Assembly: GCA_028281025.1 (NCBI GenBank) | Contig: JANQKR010000046.1 | Coordinates: 62,001-126,000, forward strand | Origin: Croceivirga sp. | GTDB lineage: Bacteria; Bacteroidota; Bacteroidia; Flavobacteriales; Flavobacteriaceae | DNA: 64,000 nt | Direction of reading: 5' to 3' | Shown: one piece after another, positions 43,905 to 52,814 of the stretch | Layout of the letters: the number at the start of each line of letters is the position of its first letter | Numbering within the stretch: the first letter of the stretch is position 1 | Notes under the pieces: model-generated | Told to the model about the DNA's origin: nothing | Databases searched by the model: none | What the model saw: only the letters and a program-made list of their open reading frames with translations | Translations under genes and position numbers: made by a program

Positions 43905-45272
43905 ATGAATGGTGATAACCAAAAAAAAGAAGTGCAGCGGTTGGTGGAAGGCGATATCAACCTTTCTGAAGCCAGGAAAAAATGGTGGGAGGAACAACTG
44001 GCACCGGCAACCCGAGAATTGTTGCGTCGGGATGCCAATTGTTTTGTACACCAAGCATTATCCACTCCTTGTCTGGATGCCCTGGAGCATTGCCAAGGGG
44101 CTTATATTCACAATTTGGAGGGTAAAAAATACCTGGATTTTCACGGCAACAATGTGCACCAAATAGGGTTTTCACATCCAAAAATGGTGGGTCGTCTGGT
44201 AGATCAGCTCCAAAACCTGACTTTTTCCACCCGTAGGTACACCAATGAGGTGGTCGTCCAGTTTGCCGAAAAGCTATTGGCTACTTTGCCCAATGCGCTC
44301 AACAAGTTGTTATTGACCCCGAATGGCAGTTCGGCAATAGGCATTGCATTGAAATTGGCCAGGGCAGTAACCAATAAACACAAGGTGATATCGTTCTGGG
44401 ATTCGTTTCATGGGGCGTCGTTGGATGTGGCCAGTGTGGGCGGTGAAGCCATTTTTATGGACCATATGGGACCCATCGCCACATGGGCCGAACGTATTCC
44501 ACCCCCCATAACCTACCGGGGAATTTTTGAGGGCAATGAGTCCAAAGCATTGGAATATTTAGAGTATATATTGACCAAGGACAACCAAATAGGAGCGTTT
44601 TTGGCAGAGACCATTCGCAATACCGATGTACAGATACCCTCCAAAACCTTTTGGCAAGAGGCCCGAAAATTATGTGATAAACATGGGATACTATTGATTT
44701 TGGACGAAATTCCGATTGCTTTTGGTAGAACGGGTAAAATGTATGCATTTGAACATTTTGAAATTGAACCCGATATTTTATGTTTGGGTAAGGGACTTGG
44801 TGGTGGAATCTTTCCACAAGCGGCGGTTGTGACCCGTTCTGAATACAATAAATTTCAACACATCTCCCTTGGCCATTACACCCATGAGAAGAGTCCTTTG
44901 GGAGCTATGGCGGGGCTCACCATGCTCGAAATCATTGAAGGGGAAAACCTCCTGAAAAAAGTCGCGCAGGACGAAACCTTTATGTGCTTGGCCCTGAAGC
45001 GTTTTCAGAAGAAATATAAACTTATTGGTGATGTTCGTGGTATGGGTCTTCTTTGGGGAGTGGAACTGGTTACCGATAGGTCAACCAAAGAAAAAGCCGT
45101 CCAAGAAGCTGAGGAGATCATGTACCGTTGCCTCAAAAATGGGTTAAGTTTTAAAGTCTCTAAGGGAAATGTGTTGCAGTTGTCCCCAGCCTTGACCATT
45201 TCTCGGGAGCAACTGCAAACTGGACTTTCCATTTTAAATGAATCGTTTTTAAGAACAAATACCATTGCCTAA
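43905..45272 (+). CDS. pbfA: PLP enzyme of aminotransferase class III, PbfA-like (1-hydroxy-2-aminoethylphosphonate ammonia-lyase)
   Basis: 455 aa. The start region (NLSEARKKWWEEQLAPATRE, then HQALSTPCLDAL) and VISFWDSFHGASLDVASVGG resemble sequences annotated as (R)-1-hydroxy-2-aminoethylphosphonate ammonia-lyase, which makes phosphonoacetaldehyde and ammonia. PLP motifs: LLILDEIPIAFGRTG (Asp binding the pyridine nitrogen) and the Schiff-base Lys in CLGKGLGGG. Phosphonoacetaldehyde would be the substrate of a PhnX-type hydrolase such as the one at 34702. A general class III transaminase is the alternative. Its stop overlaps the next start by one base (TAATG). Confidence 0.75.
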   Translation: MNGDNQKKEVQRLVEGDINLSEARKKWWEEQLAPATRELLRRDANCFVHQALSTPCLDALEHCQGAYIHNLEGKKYLDFHGNNVHQIGFSHPKMVGRLVDQLQNLTFSTRRYTNEVVVQFAEKLLATLPNALNKLLLTPNGSSAIGIALKLARAVTNKHKVISFWDSFHGASLDVASVGGEAIFMDHMGPIATWAERIPPPITYRGIFEGNESKALEYLEYILTKDNQIGAFLAETIRNTDVQIPSKTFWQEARKLCDKHGILLILDEIPIAFGRTGKMYAFEHFEIEPDILCLGKGLGGGIFPQAAVVTRSEYNKFQHISLGHYTHEKSPLGAMAGLTMLEIIEGENLLKKVAQDETFMCLALKRFQKKYKLIGDVRGMGLLWGVELVTDRSTKEKAVQEAEEIMYRCLKNGLSFKVSKGNVLQLSPALTISREQLQTGLSILNESFLRTNTIA

Positions 45273-46855
45273 TGAAAAAAACAATCTTCCTTTTGACGTT
45301 TATGTCGCTAACAATACAGGCCCAACAAAAGACAGAATTTTTAATTCGCCCGTATCTACAGGATGCCGAACCAACCCATATCAAAGTTCTTTGGGAAACC
45401 AATCAGGGAGGGGAAAGTATAGTGGAGTGGGGACCAACCCCAAAATTGGGTAAAAAGACATCAGGGAAATCCTATGCGGTCAATTACGGTGCTTCAAGAA
45501 TCCATGAAGTACAGCTAACAGGTTTAAAGCGGTTTACGGAATACTACTATAGGGTACGAACGGCAAATGCCGTTTCGGAGGTTTTTCAATTTCAGACACC
45601 TCCTTTTGCCGAAGACAACGAATCATTCAATCTGTTGGCAATGAGTGATATGCAGTATGATCGGAACTATCCGGGGAAGTTCGGGGAGATTGTCAATGAG
45701 GGGATACTGCCATTTTTGAAATCACATTATGGTGGGGAAATTCAGGACAACCTGGCGTTGGTCATGATACCGGGGGACTTGGTTGAAAATGGAAGCAAAT
45801 ATCACCAATGGAAAGAACACTTTTTTAATCCGGCGGAAGGCCTCTTCGCCCAAGTTCCGGTGTATCCTGTTTTGGGCAATCACGAACGTAATTCATTGTA
45901 TTATTTTAAATATTTCAGCTTACCGGAAAATGGTGACCCTGCCTATGCCGAACATTGGTGGTACAAAGATTATGGCAATATTCGAATCATCGGATTAGAT
46001 TCCAATGAAGGTTATGACGATTTAAGGGAACAAAGGGAGTGGCTTACAGAAGTATTGGACAAAACCGCTAAAAATCAAAAAATTGATTTTGTTTTTGCCC
46101 AATTGCACCATCCCCATAAATCGGAACTTTGGTTGCCAGGGGAAAGCGAATCAACGGGAAAAGTGGTAAAAATGTTGGAGGAATTCACCACAAGGACCGG
46201 TAAGCCCAGCCTGCATTTCTTTGGTCATACCCATGCGTATTCCAGGGGACAGTCACGGGACCATAAACATCTTTGGGTCAACGTTGCCACAGCTGGGGGG
46301 GCCATTGACAACTGGGGCGAGTTTGAAGGTCGTGATTATGATGAATTTACCTTTAGTGATGATGATTATGGTTTTGTCATGGTTGAGGTTGACAATGCCG
46401 ATCCGCAAAACGCAAAAATGACCATAAAACGGGTAAGCAGGGGCAACGAAGCAATGTTCAGAAACAATCTGCCAACGGATAGCATCACAATTTTTAAAAA
46501 AGAAAAAAAACCAAATACCCCGGACGCCTTATCACCTGCCAATGGTAAAGTGGTTGAAATAACGGGGACTTTGCTTAAGGCGAAGCCATTCAAAAGTGAT
46601 TTTGAAGGCGCTTTTCATGCGGCTTCACATTGGCAGGTAAGTACGGATTCTTCTTTTGAAACATTGGTATTGGATAGTTGGAAACAATATGAAAACTGGT
46701 ATTACAAGGAGAATAGACAACAAGATGATGACCTCACGGATGAACCGACCAAAAGATTGGAGAAAAGTACCCAGTACTTTTGGAGGGTCCGTTATCGCGA
46801 TCAATACCTAAATTGGAGCGATTGGTCACCTACGGAAACCTTTAAAACAGAATGA
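45272..46855 (+). CDS. Exported purple-acid-phosphatase-like metallophosphoesterase
   Basis: 527 aa with a signal peptide (residues 1-16, cleaved near TIQA). A fibronectin-III-like N-terminal domain (IRPYLQDAEPTHIKVLWETN) is as in purple acid phosphatases. The calcineurin-like domain has AMSDMQYD, IPGDLVENG, LGNHERN, QLHHPHKSE and FFGHTHAYSRG supplying the di-metal ligands, and there is a C-terminal Trp-rich beta domain. Likely hydrolyses phosphomonoesters or diesters outside the cytoplasm. The one-base stop/start overlap couples it to the PbfA-like gene. Last intact gene of the operon. Confidence 0.88.
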   Translation: MKKTIFLLTFMSLTIQAQQKTEFLIRPYLQDAEPTHIKVLWETNQGGESIVEWGPTPKLGKKTSGKSYAVNYGASRIHEVQLTGLKRFTEYYYRVRTANAVSEVFQFQTPPFAEDNESFNLLAMSDMQYDRNYPGKFGEIVNEGILPFLKSHYGGEIQDNLALVMIPGDLVENGSKYHQWKEHFFNPAEGLFAQVPVYPVLGNHERNSLYYFKYFSLPENGDPAYAEHWWYKDYGNIRIIGLDSNEGYDDLREQREWLTEVLDKTAKNQKIDFVFAQLHHPHKSELWLPGESESTGKVVKMLEEFTTRTGKPSLHFFGHTHAYSRGQSRDHKHLWVNVATAGGAIDNWGEFEGRDYDEFTFSDDDYGFVMVEVDNADPQNAKMTIKRVSRGNEAMFRNNLPTDSITIFKKEKKPNTPDALSPANGKVVEITGTLLKAKPFKSDFEGAFHAASHWQVSTDSSFETLVLDSWKQYENWYYKENRQQDDDLTDEPTKRLEKSTQYFWRVRYRDQYLNWSDWSPTETFKTE

Positions 46856-46861
46856 AACATC

Positions 46862-47390
46862 AATTCCCATCAAAATCGTTATGCGGCATCCATGCATGAA
46901 CTTGCCTTTATTTTAAAAGGTGAACCTTTTGAGGAGGTAAAGCAGGATTTAAAGAGCATAGCCCCTATGGCAAAAGTCTGGGCGACCTCATTTGAAGAAG
47001 AGAGTAGGCCCGAGGCTGTTTGACGGCATAGAAGATATGGATAACAAACAAAAGGCGTTCGAATGGATTTCCAATGAAGGCAAAGGGGCCATGCTAAAAT
47101 TGGAGTGGGATGAAGAAAAAACAATGGACAGGATACGAATATATGACAGTCCTACCGGGGACAGATGGACCAAAGAAGGGTATTTTGTGTTCGGCGATGG
47201 TTCCATGGAATGGATGTATTCCACCCCCTCCAATAGTGCTCAAACCCCTACGGAGATTAGGTTCCCGGCAAAAAAGATAAAATGGGTGAAGTTTACCATA
47301 ACGGATGGAATAGCCGATATGTCCACGGCATGGATTCCAGGATAAAGATTGGGCGTTTCCGAAATTCAGGTGTTTGAGGCCAACCAATAA
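46862..47390 (+). pseudogene. Degraded discoidin (F5/8C)-like domain ORF
   Basis: The stretch reads as protein only if two lesions are ignored. One frame (from about 46892) gives ...KSIAPMAKVWATSFEEESRPEAV then a stop at 47021. The next frame continues FDGIEDMDNKQKAFEW, LEWDEEKTMDRIRIYDSP, KKIKWVKFTI to a stop at 47343-47345, and the same frame resumes GVSEIQVFEANQ until 47388-47390. The combined pattern is that of a discoidin-type carbohydrate-binding domain near a C-terminus. A frameshift and a nonsense codon thus inactivate it; the N-terminal part of the parent gene is missing. Confidence 0.6.
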
Positions 47391-47394
47391 ACAA

Positions 47395-47422
47395 AGCGTA
47401 CTCAAGGAAATTTGAGTACGCT
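47395..47422. terminator. Hairpin between the island and the PEP carboxylase gene, probably bidirectional
   Basis: A perfect 11-bp stem: AGCGTACTCAA (47395-47405) with TTGAGTACGCT (47412-47422), 6-base loop. It is followed on the minus strand by TTTGTTT, which suits termination of the PEP carboxylase transcript. It also lies at the end of the plus-strand operon and its decayed tail. Confidence 0.7.
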
Positions 47423-47490
47423 GCTTATGATAACCATTTACATTTGGGAAGAACCAATGGGTAACAATTCCCAAATAGCTACATCATGTA

Positions 47491-50208
47491 TCACCCTGTG
47501 TTTTTCAATCCGCCGGATAAGGTATTGACCAATAACAGAAGCATGAGCAATAGTTCATTGGCTTCCTGTGAGTCACTTTCCTTTAGCTTACGCCATTTTA
47601 TGAGCGATTCCATTTGTATTTCATGGAGTATACCCAGGGCCTCTTTCCTCAATCTGTTGTTTTCCAATCTCGAGATTCTTCGATCTTCAACAGATGAACC
47701 CATGAGATTTTCAATCTGTTTTAAGCAAGTATCATAATCGGTTAGGATAAGCTTCATGAGTTCCTTTCTCGTATTGGCATCAGCTACCTGATCGGCAAAA
47801 ATTTTCATGATTTCCGTATCCGAATTCAAAAGATTGGTCTCGATTTGAATTAAGCCGTATTTCAGGAATGGCCATTCCCGGGCCGCAGTTTTTAAGAATT
47901 CGAAATCCTCCGTATGCTGCTCTTTGAACTGGCCAAAAGCCTCACCGGTCCCAAACCATCCAGTAAGGTTAAATCGCGATTGGTTCCAACTGAACACCCA
48001 AGGTATGGAACGAAGGTCGTTGAGGGACCGCTGACCAGTTCTTCGTGCCGGTCTGGAACCAATCTTGCTTTGTTCCAATACATCTATAGGGGTGGCCTTG
48101 CTATAGAATTCAATAAACTTGGGATGGTCAAGCAATTCCCTGTACTTACTGCGTGCCATGGTTACAAGACGGTCCATGATGTCATACAATTTTTGTTCTT
48201 TTCGGTTGTCCGAAGAGAGCATTGCCTGCCGGGCAGTCCCTGAAATAAACATCTCCAAATTGTAACCGGCGTTCACACGATTCGCAAACTGATTTGCAAT
48301 GGTCTCGCCCTGTACGGTCATCTTTATATGCCCACTCATGGATCCTGGGGGCATACTTTCCAAAAAGCGATGGATTTTACCTCCGCCCCTGCTAATGGTT
48401 CCGCCCCTTCCGTGGAAAAAACGAAGCTTAACGTCATGACGGTCACCTACCTGTGTCAGTCTTTCTTCTGCCTTGTATATGTTCCATCGACTGGTCAATA
48501 TTCCACCGTCCTTATTACTGTCACTGTACCCCAACATCACTTCTTGCACAAACGACGTTTTACCTTCACGTTGCTCTTTCACAATGGGATGGGTCAAAAA
48601 AGCCTCCAGGATACTTGGGCCTTCCACCAAATCGTCAATGGTTTCCAGAAGTGGCACCACTGGAAGTCGGGCTTCTTTGAGGCCCACTTCGCGCAAGAAT
48701 AGAAAAACAACAAGCAGGTCGCTCAAACTACGGGTCATACTAACGATCACGGAACCAATACCATCTGCCCCATACCGATCAACATATTGTTTTACCTCCC
48801 TAAAATACCCAAGTACATTATCCGCCTCCAATCCGCAGGGGGTATCCGTTACCAAAAATGGCCGGTTATTCTGTAGTTCTTCGTTGATAAAGGACAACCT
48901 TTTTTCCTCATCCCAACTCGAATAGTTCGCATCTTCAAAGCCGGAGGCTTTTAGTATTTGTTCAATGGCCTTCTCATGATAAGCACTGTTCTGCCGTATA
49001 TCCAACTTTGCCAAATGGAAGCCAAAGCAGGCCAATGACCGTTCCAGGGGAAATAGGTGCTGTGTGGCTATACGATCGGCCTTTAAGTGTATTAAGAGGG
49101 CCCTTAATTCCTTTAAATCAGCAGCAAGGGCGTTGGGACGCCCATAATAGCTGTCCTCACCCAGCTCGAAGCGTTCTGCCATGGTATTGTCCAAACGAAC
49201 GATCATCAAATTCACAAACTGCCGAAGGGGTTCCGAAGGGTTGCGTTCCATGGCCTCTTCTCCGTCTTTGCCAAGGGCTTTTGCCTGTACCTTTAAATCA
49301 GAAAGGAACTTTGCTGGAATGTCATTTAAGAATTCCGAAAAACTGAGCTTTCGGGCCAATTGAACCAATTCGTTCCGCATTATCCTAAGTGCAGCTTGTC
49401 GATGAAGTTTTAGGGTATTGGCAGTGAAAGCCGGGGTAACGTAGGGATGCCCATCCCGATCACCACCTACCCAGCTTCCAAATTGCAGATTGGGAAACTG
49501 TTCCGGCCATTTAAGCAGTTCCGAAGAAAATCCAGTGTATTTCCAAGCATCGAGCAAACGCTGGTCCGTGAGGTGCAAGGCTTCGGGAAATACGTTGACG
49601 AAATAGTGCATTACATTGCTGCGTTCGTCTTCCAATCTGGGTTTTTGGAGATAAATTTCACCTGTGCGCCACCAACGTTCCAGTACACTTTTAATTTCTT
49701 GTTTAATGACTTCCCGTTCAGAAACCGACCAAACCGGGTTTTCGTTTTTTACCAGCAGTACATATAGTTCACGGTGAATATCCAATACGGTCAACCGCTT
49801 GGCTTCCGTGGGATGCGCAGTTAACACGGGCATTACATTTACTTTGGACAACAAATCCACTATTTCTTGCTCTTTGAGTCCCGATGTTTTCCAAAGTTTT
49901 AAGGTCTCCCCCCATGACCCACGGATGTTTTCCAATCCAAATTGGGTTTCCGTTTTTCGCCGGAATTGGGTGGCTGCATTTTCTTCCACCAAATTGAGCA
50001 ACTCAAAGGAAATTCCAATGGCTTGTGCAAGCTTTCCATTGGAGACCTTGGAATGATTTAAAGATGATGGGTTACTTTCGGAGGGGATCATTGCGGCTAT
50101 GTCGTCCTCTCCAAGCGAATACAGCATCTCTTTAAAGGTGGAAACGAGATAGTTAAAATCCGTCCTTATCTTTAGAAGCCCTTCCAGCTCAAGTGTTTTC
50201 TTTTCCAT
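47491..50208 (-). CDS. ppc: Phosphoenolpyruvate carboxylase
   Basis: Carboxylates PEP with bicarbonate to oxaloacetate, refilling the TCA cycle. The 905-aa length is normal. Catalytic motifs are intact: LTAHPTEAKR with His132, GYSDSNKDGG in the middle, FHGRGGTISRGGG, and the C-terminal NTG that closes the active site. RTGQRSLNDLRSIPWVFSWNQ is also present. No obvious operon partner: a hairpin lies 69 bp downstream and the sensor kinase gene ends 48 bp upstream, so co-transcription with the two-component pair is possible. Confidence 0.96.
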   Translation of the reverse strand: MEKKTLELEGLLKIRTDFNYLVSTFKEMLYSLGEDDIAAMIPSESNPSSLNHSKVSNGKLAQAIGISFELLNLVEENAATQFRRKTETQFGLENIRGSWGETLKLWKTSGLKEQEIVDLLSKVNVMPVLTAHPTEAKRLTVLDIHRELYVLLVKNENPVWSVSEREVIKQEIKSVLERWWRTGEIYLQKPRLEDERSNVMHYFVNVFPEALHLTDQRLLDAWKYTGFSSELLKWPEQFPNLQFGSWVGGDRDGHPYVTPAFTANTLKLHRQAALRIMRNELVQLARKLSFSEFLNDIPAKFLSDLKVQAKALGKDGEEAMERNPSEPLRQFVNLMIVRLDNTMAERFELGEDSYYGRPNALAADLKELRALLIHLKADRIATQHLFPLERSLACFGFHLAKLDIRQNSAYHEKAIEQILKASGFEDANYSSWDEEKRLSFINEELQNNRPFLVTDTPCGLEADNVLGYFREVKQYVDRYGADGIGSVIVSMTRSLSDLLVVFLFLREVGLKEARLPVVPLLETIDDLVEGPSILEAFLTHPIVKEQREGKTSFVQEVMLGYSDSNKDGGILTSRWNIYKAEERLTQVGDRHDVKLRFFHGRGGTISRGGGKIHRFLESMPPGSMSGHIKMTVQGETIANQFANRVNAGYNLEMFISGTARQAMLSSDNRKEQKLYDIMDRLVTMARSKYRELLDHPKFIEFYSKATPIDVLEQSKIGSRPARRTGQRSLNDLRSIPWVFSWNQSRFNLTGWFGTGEAFGQFKEQHTEDFEFLKTAAREWPFLKYGLIQIETNLLNSDTEIMKIFADQVADANTRKELMKLILTDYDTCLKQIENLMGSSVEDRRISRLENNRLRKEALGILHEIQMESLIKWRKLKESDSQEANELLLMLLLLVNTLSGGLKNTG

Positions 50209-50256
50209 ACGGTATTTGTGTGTATTAATTGATTTGCCTAATTGTTATTGTGTTTA

Positions 50257-51516
50257 TCACTCCTTGTTCCTTTTAAAGAACAAAGAAAACGTGTGTATTT
50301 TATCCTTGCGTTGATAATCCAGTTGAAATCCATAGATTTCACATATTTTTTGATTGATGGCCAAGCCCAGTCCCAGGGATTCTTTTACCGAGCTGCCTTT
50401 TTGAAACCGGTTGAACAGTTTTTCTGTGGCTATTTCGGAAATCTCGCCGGTATTGATAATTTCAAATTTCTCCTCGTTCAAAACCATTTTTATCACCCCA
50501 CCCTCCTTGTTGTGCTGCACGGCATTTTTGATAAGATTGGTGAGCAGGATATCGGCCAATATATGATCACATTCTATGGTCACGGGATTCAGCTCCGTGG
50601 ATACGGTAAGATGTTTAAAGTTGATGATCTCCTCCATATGACTGAGAATGTTCCCTATAATGGTATGGACATCCACGCTATCCAATCGTTTAAATTCCTG
50701 ATTTTCTATCCTCGAAATTAAGGTGAGTGATTTTCCTATTTTTGAGAGCTTATTGGTTTCTTGATAAATAGCTTGCATTCGTTGAAGTTCCTTTTCATCA
50801 AGATTTTTGCTTTCCAAAAGCAAGACCACCTTGTTTCGGATAATGGCCAAGGGAGTCTGCACTTCATGCGAAATGTTTTCGTTGAATTCCTTGAGGTTCT
50901 GAAAGTCTTTCTTTACTTGATGTATCAAGTCCGTAATCACATGGTTCAGCTCTTCGAACTCTATGATATTGGAGCTTTTAAGGTGGATGGGTTCCTTTTT
51001 GGTCACATCATACTGTTTGAGTTTTGCGAGGTTCTTGAAGAAAGGGTTCCATGCCCATTTATATATTTTACGATTGATGAAGTAAAACCCGAGGGCCAGC
51101 AATACGATAATAAAACTGGTGGTTACAAAAAGCGTCCATATAAGCTCATTGATTTCCAATAGAATGTGTTTGAGGGAGATTTTTACGGGCTGGGAATTTA
51201 TGGACGATTTGAACGTGTAGATGCGATAAGGGATATTTTTGTCGGCATAGGCTTCATACAATAAAGTATCCCTGAATACTTCATCGAACGTTGAACCTTC
51301 TTTTACAGGAACGGTTTGAAACAAATAATTGGAAGTGGGCAGTGCACCTTCTTCCTTAAGATGGAAATCGATACGTTCCCGCTCGTGTAAGAGGAGTTCC
51401 TCTACCTCACCGTTCACCAAATATTGAATAAGGTAATAATCCATGGAAAGCATGACTGGAAAAATAAGGGCCAGAAATAGGAGATAGTACGTATTGGTCT
51501 TTCTGACGAGGTTCAT
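50257..51516 (-). CDS. Sensor histidine kinase
   Basis: 419 aa: a first membrane helix (residues 10-30), an extracytoplasmic sensor segment (31-123), a second helix (124-148), a dimerisation domain with phospho-acceptor His217 in ENISHEVQTPLAII, and a HATPase domain (LTNLIKNAVQHNKEGG, GLGLAINQKI). The sensor has no recognisable domain. It starts inside the end of the response regulator gene (4-bp overlap), so the two form a pair. Signal unknown. Confidence 0.93.
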   Translation of the reverse strand: MNLVRKTNTYYLLFLALIFPVMLSMDYYLIQYLVNGEVEELLLHERERIDFHLKEEGALPTSNYLFQTVPVKEGSTFDEVFRDTLLYEAYADKNIPYRIYTFKSSINSQPVKISLKHILLEINELIWTLFVTTSFIIVLLALGFYFINRKIYKWAWNPFFKNLAKLKQYDVTKKEPIHLKSSNIIEFEELNHVITDLIHQVKKDFQNLKEFNENISHEVQTPLAIIRNKVVLLLESKNLDEKELQRMQAIYQETNKLSKIGKSLTLISRIENQEFKRLDSVDVHTIIGNILSHMEEIINFKHLTVSTELNPVTIECDHILADILLTNLIKNAVQHNKEGGVIKMVLNEEKFEIINTGEISEIATEKLFNRFQKGSSVKESLGLGLAINQKICEIYGFQLDYQRKDKIHTFSLFFKRNKE

Positions 51517-52193
51517 TCGCGATCCGTGAATTTGTATCCAACACTGTAGATGGATTGAATATAGTCGTTCCCGCCCAATTCGGCAATTTTTTTCCTAAGA
51601 TTGGCCAGATGGGTGTAGATGAATTTGTAAGAGTCCGCCATTTCAATGTCATCCCCCCAAAGGTGTTCTGCAATGGCCTCTTTGGTCAGGAGACGATGTC
51701 TATTGACCACAAAAAAGTGGATGATGTCAAATTCCTTTTTGGTAAGGTTCAAAATACGGTCATGGATAAAAACTTCATGGCTGTCCGGTTTAATTCTGAT
51801 TTCGTTGAAAAGGATTTCCGTACTGCCATTGTAGACTTTTCTTCGGTAAAGGGCTTTGATCCGTGCGTTGAGTTCCGCCAGATAAAAAGGTTTGGTCAAA
51901 TAATCGTCCGCACCAATTTCCAAGCCATGGATTCTATCCCCCACTGCGTTTTTCGCAGAAATTATAATAATACCGGCATCAATACTTTCTTTTTTTACCT
52001 CACTTATGATATCCAGACCATTGCCATCCGGAAGGGTAATGTCAACAACTAAAATATCATAGGGAAAGAACCCTATTTTATCATGGGCACTCTTATAGTT
52101 GGGCGCTATTTCACAGATGTTCCCTTCCTCCTCCAGAAAACCTTTGATGTCCCGTAGCAGTTCCACATTGTCTTCTATTACCAATATTTTCAT
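51513..52193 (-). CDS. OmpR-family response regulator
   Basis: 226 aa: receiver domain with acidic pocket (IEDN), phospho-acceptor Asp51 in VVDITLPDGNG, conserved Ser/Ala and Lys (ISAKNAVG, TKPFYLAEL), then a winged-helix DNA-binding domain (LTKKEFDIIHFFVVNRHRLL, FIYTHLANLRKKI). It precedes and overlaps its kinase. The nearest candidate target by position is the PEP carboxylase gene, but nothing in the sequence proves it. Confidence 0.94.
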   Translation of the reverse strand: MKILVIEDNVELLRDIKGFLEEEGNICEIAPNYKSAHDKIGFFPYDILVVDITLPDGNGLDIISEVKKESIDAGIIIISAKNAVGDRIHGLEIGADDYLTKPFYLAELNARIKALYRRKVYNGSTEILFNEIRIKPDSHEVFIHDRILNLTKKEFDIIHFFVVNRHRLLTKEAIAEHLWGDDIEMADSYKFIYTHLANLRKKIAELGGNDYIQSIYSVGYKFTDRE

Positions 52194-52319
52194 AGTAGAA
52201 GGGTTTCAACACATCCATTTTATGGTCCAAATGTAAAGGGTGTACACCAAATAAAACATGACATTTTACCGTCTGGACATCAGCGTTTGGATTTGTAAAG
52301 TGTGGCTGTTTGCAAGGAG

Positions 52320-52787
52320 TTATCCAGTCGGCAGTCCGGTCATTGTAAATATCATTACAAAAAGGGCAACCGTTTCCACAATACCAATGATCATAATGTA
52401 CTTGGCCGTATCGTTGGCACCGGAAGCAATGGCATCACAGGCTCGAGCTCCGGTCTTCCCTTGAAATATGGCAGAACCTGCCATAGCTGCCCCGGCCACA
52501 AGTCCAATGATAATTTGCCAAAGATAGGAGTCCGGTGCGAGGTTGGCATCTGCAATCGCATTTTTGAGGATCATACCATAAATGACCTGTGAAAGTGGGG
52601 CCCCTACAAAAATAAGCAGGGCCGTTGCCGCCTTTTGTCCGTTGGTAATCATTTTTTTCCAGGCTCCTATAGCGGCCATACCGGCTATTCCCGTCCCTAT
52701 TGCAGATCCAATTGAAGCAATGCTCAATGACATTCCCATATCACCAAGTCCTGTTACCGTTGTTGTCAAAATTGCCATACCTACCAT
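52320..52787 (-). CDS. V-type ATPase subunit K (rotor ring) with Na+-site residues
   Basis: 155 aa, two tandem helical hairpins making a 16-kDa-type proteolipid. Compared with the Na+-binding NtpK of Enterococcus hirae, the second helix has PLSQVIYG (Ser66, Gln67 where NtpK has Thr64, Gln65), Gln109 lies in SAIFQGKTG (NtpK Gln110) and Glu138 in GIVETVALF (NtpK Glu139). This suggests Na+ rather than H+ coupling. It is the last gene of the operon, 27 bp after subunit I. Confidence 0.9.
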   Translation of the reverse strand: MVGMAILTTTVTGLGDMGMSLSIASIGSAIGTGIAGMAAIGAWKKMITNGQKAATALLIFVGAPLSQVIYGMILKNAIADANLAPDSYLWQIIIGLVAGAAMAGSAIFQGKTGARACDAIASGANDTAKYIMIIGIVETVALFVMIFTMTGLPTG

Positions 52788-52814
52788 AATCTAGAATTTT
52801 ATTGATTTTGTTTT

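Noticed and set aside
43905-45272. Calling the class III PLP enzyme glutamate-1-semialdehyde aminomutase or ornithine aminotransferase.
   Set aside because: The N-terminal segment (HQALSTPCL) and the phosphonate neighbours fit the PbfA-like group better, and no haem or arginine pathway genes are nearby.
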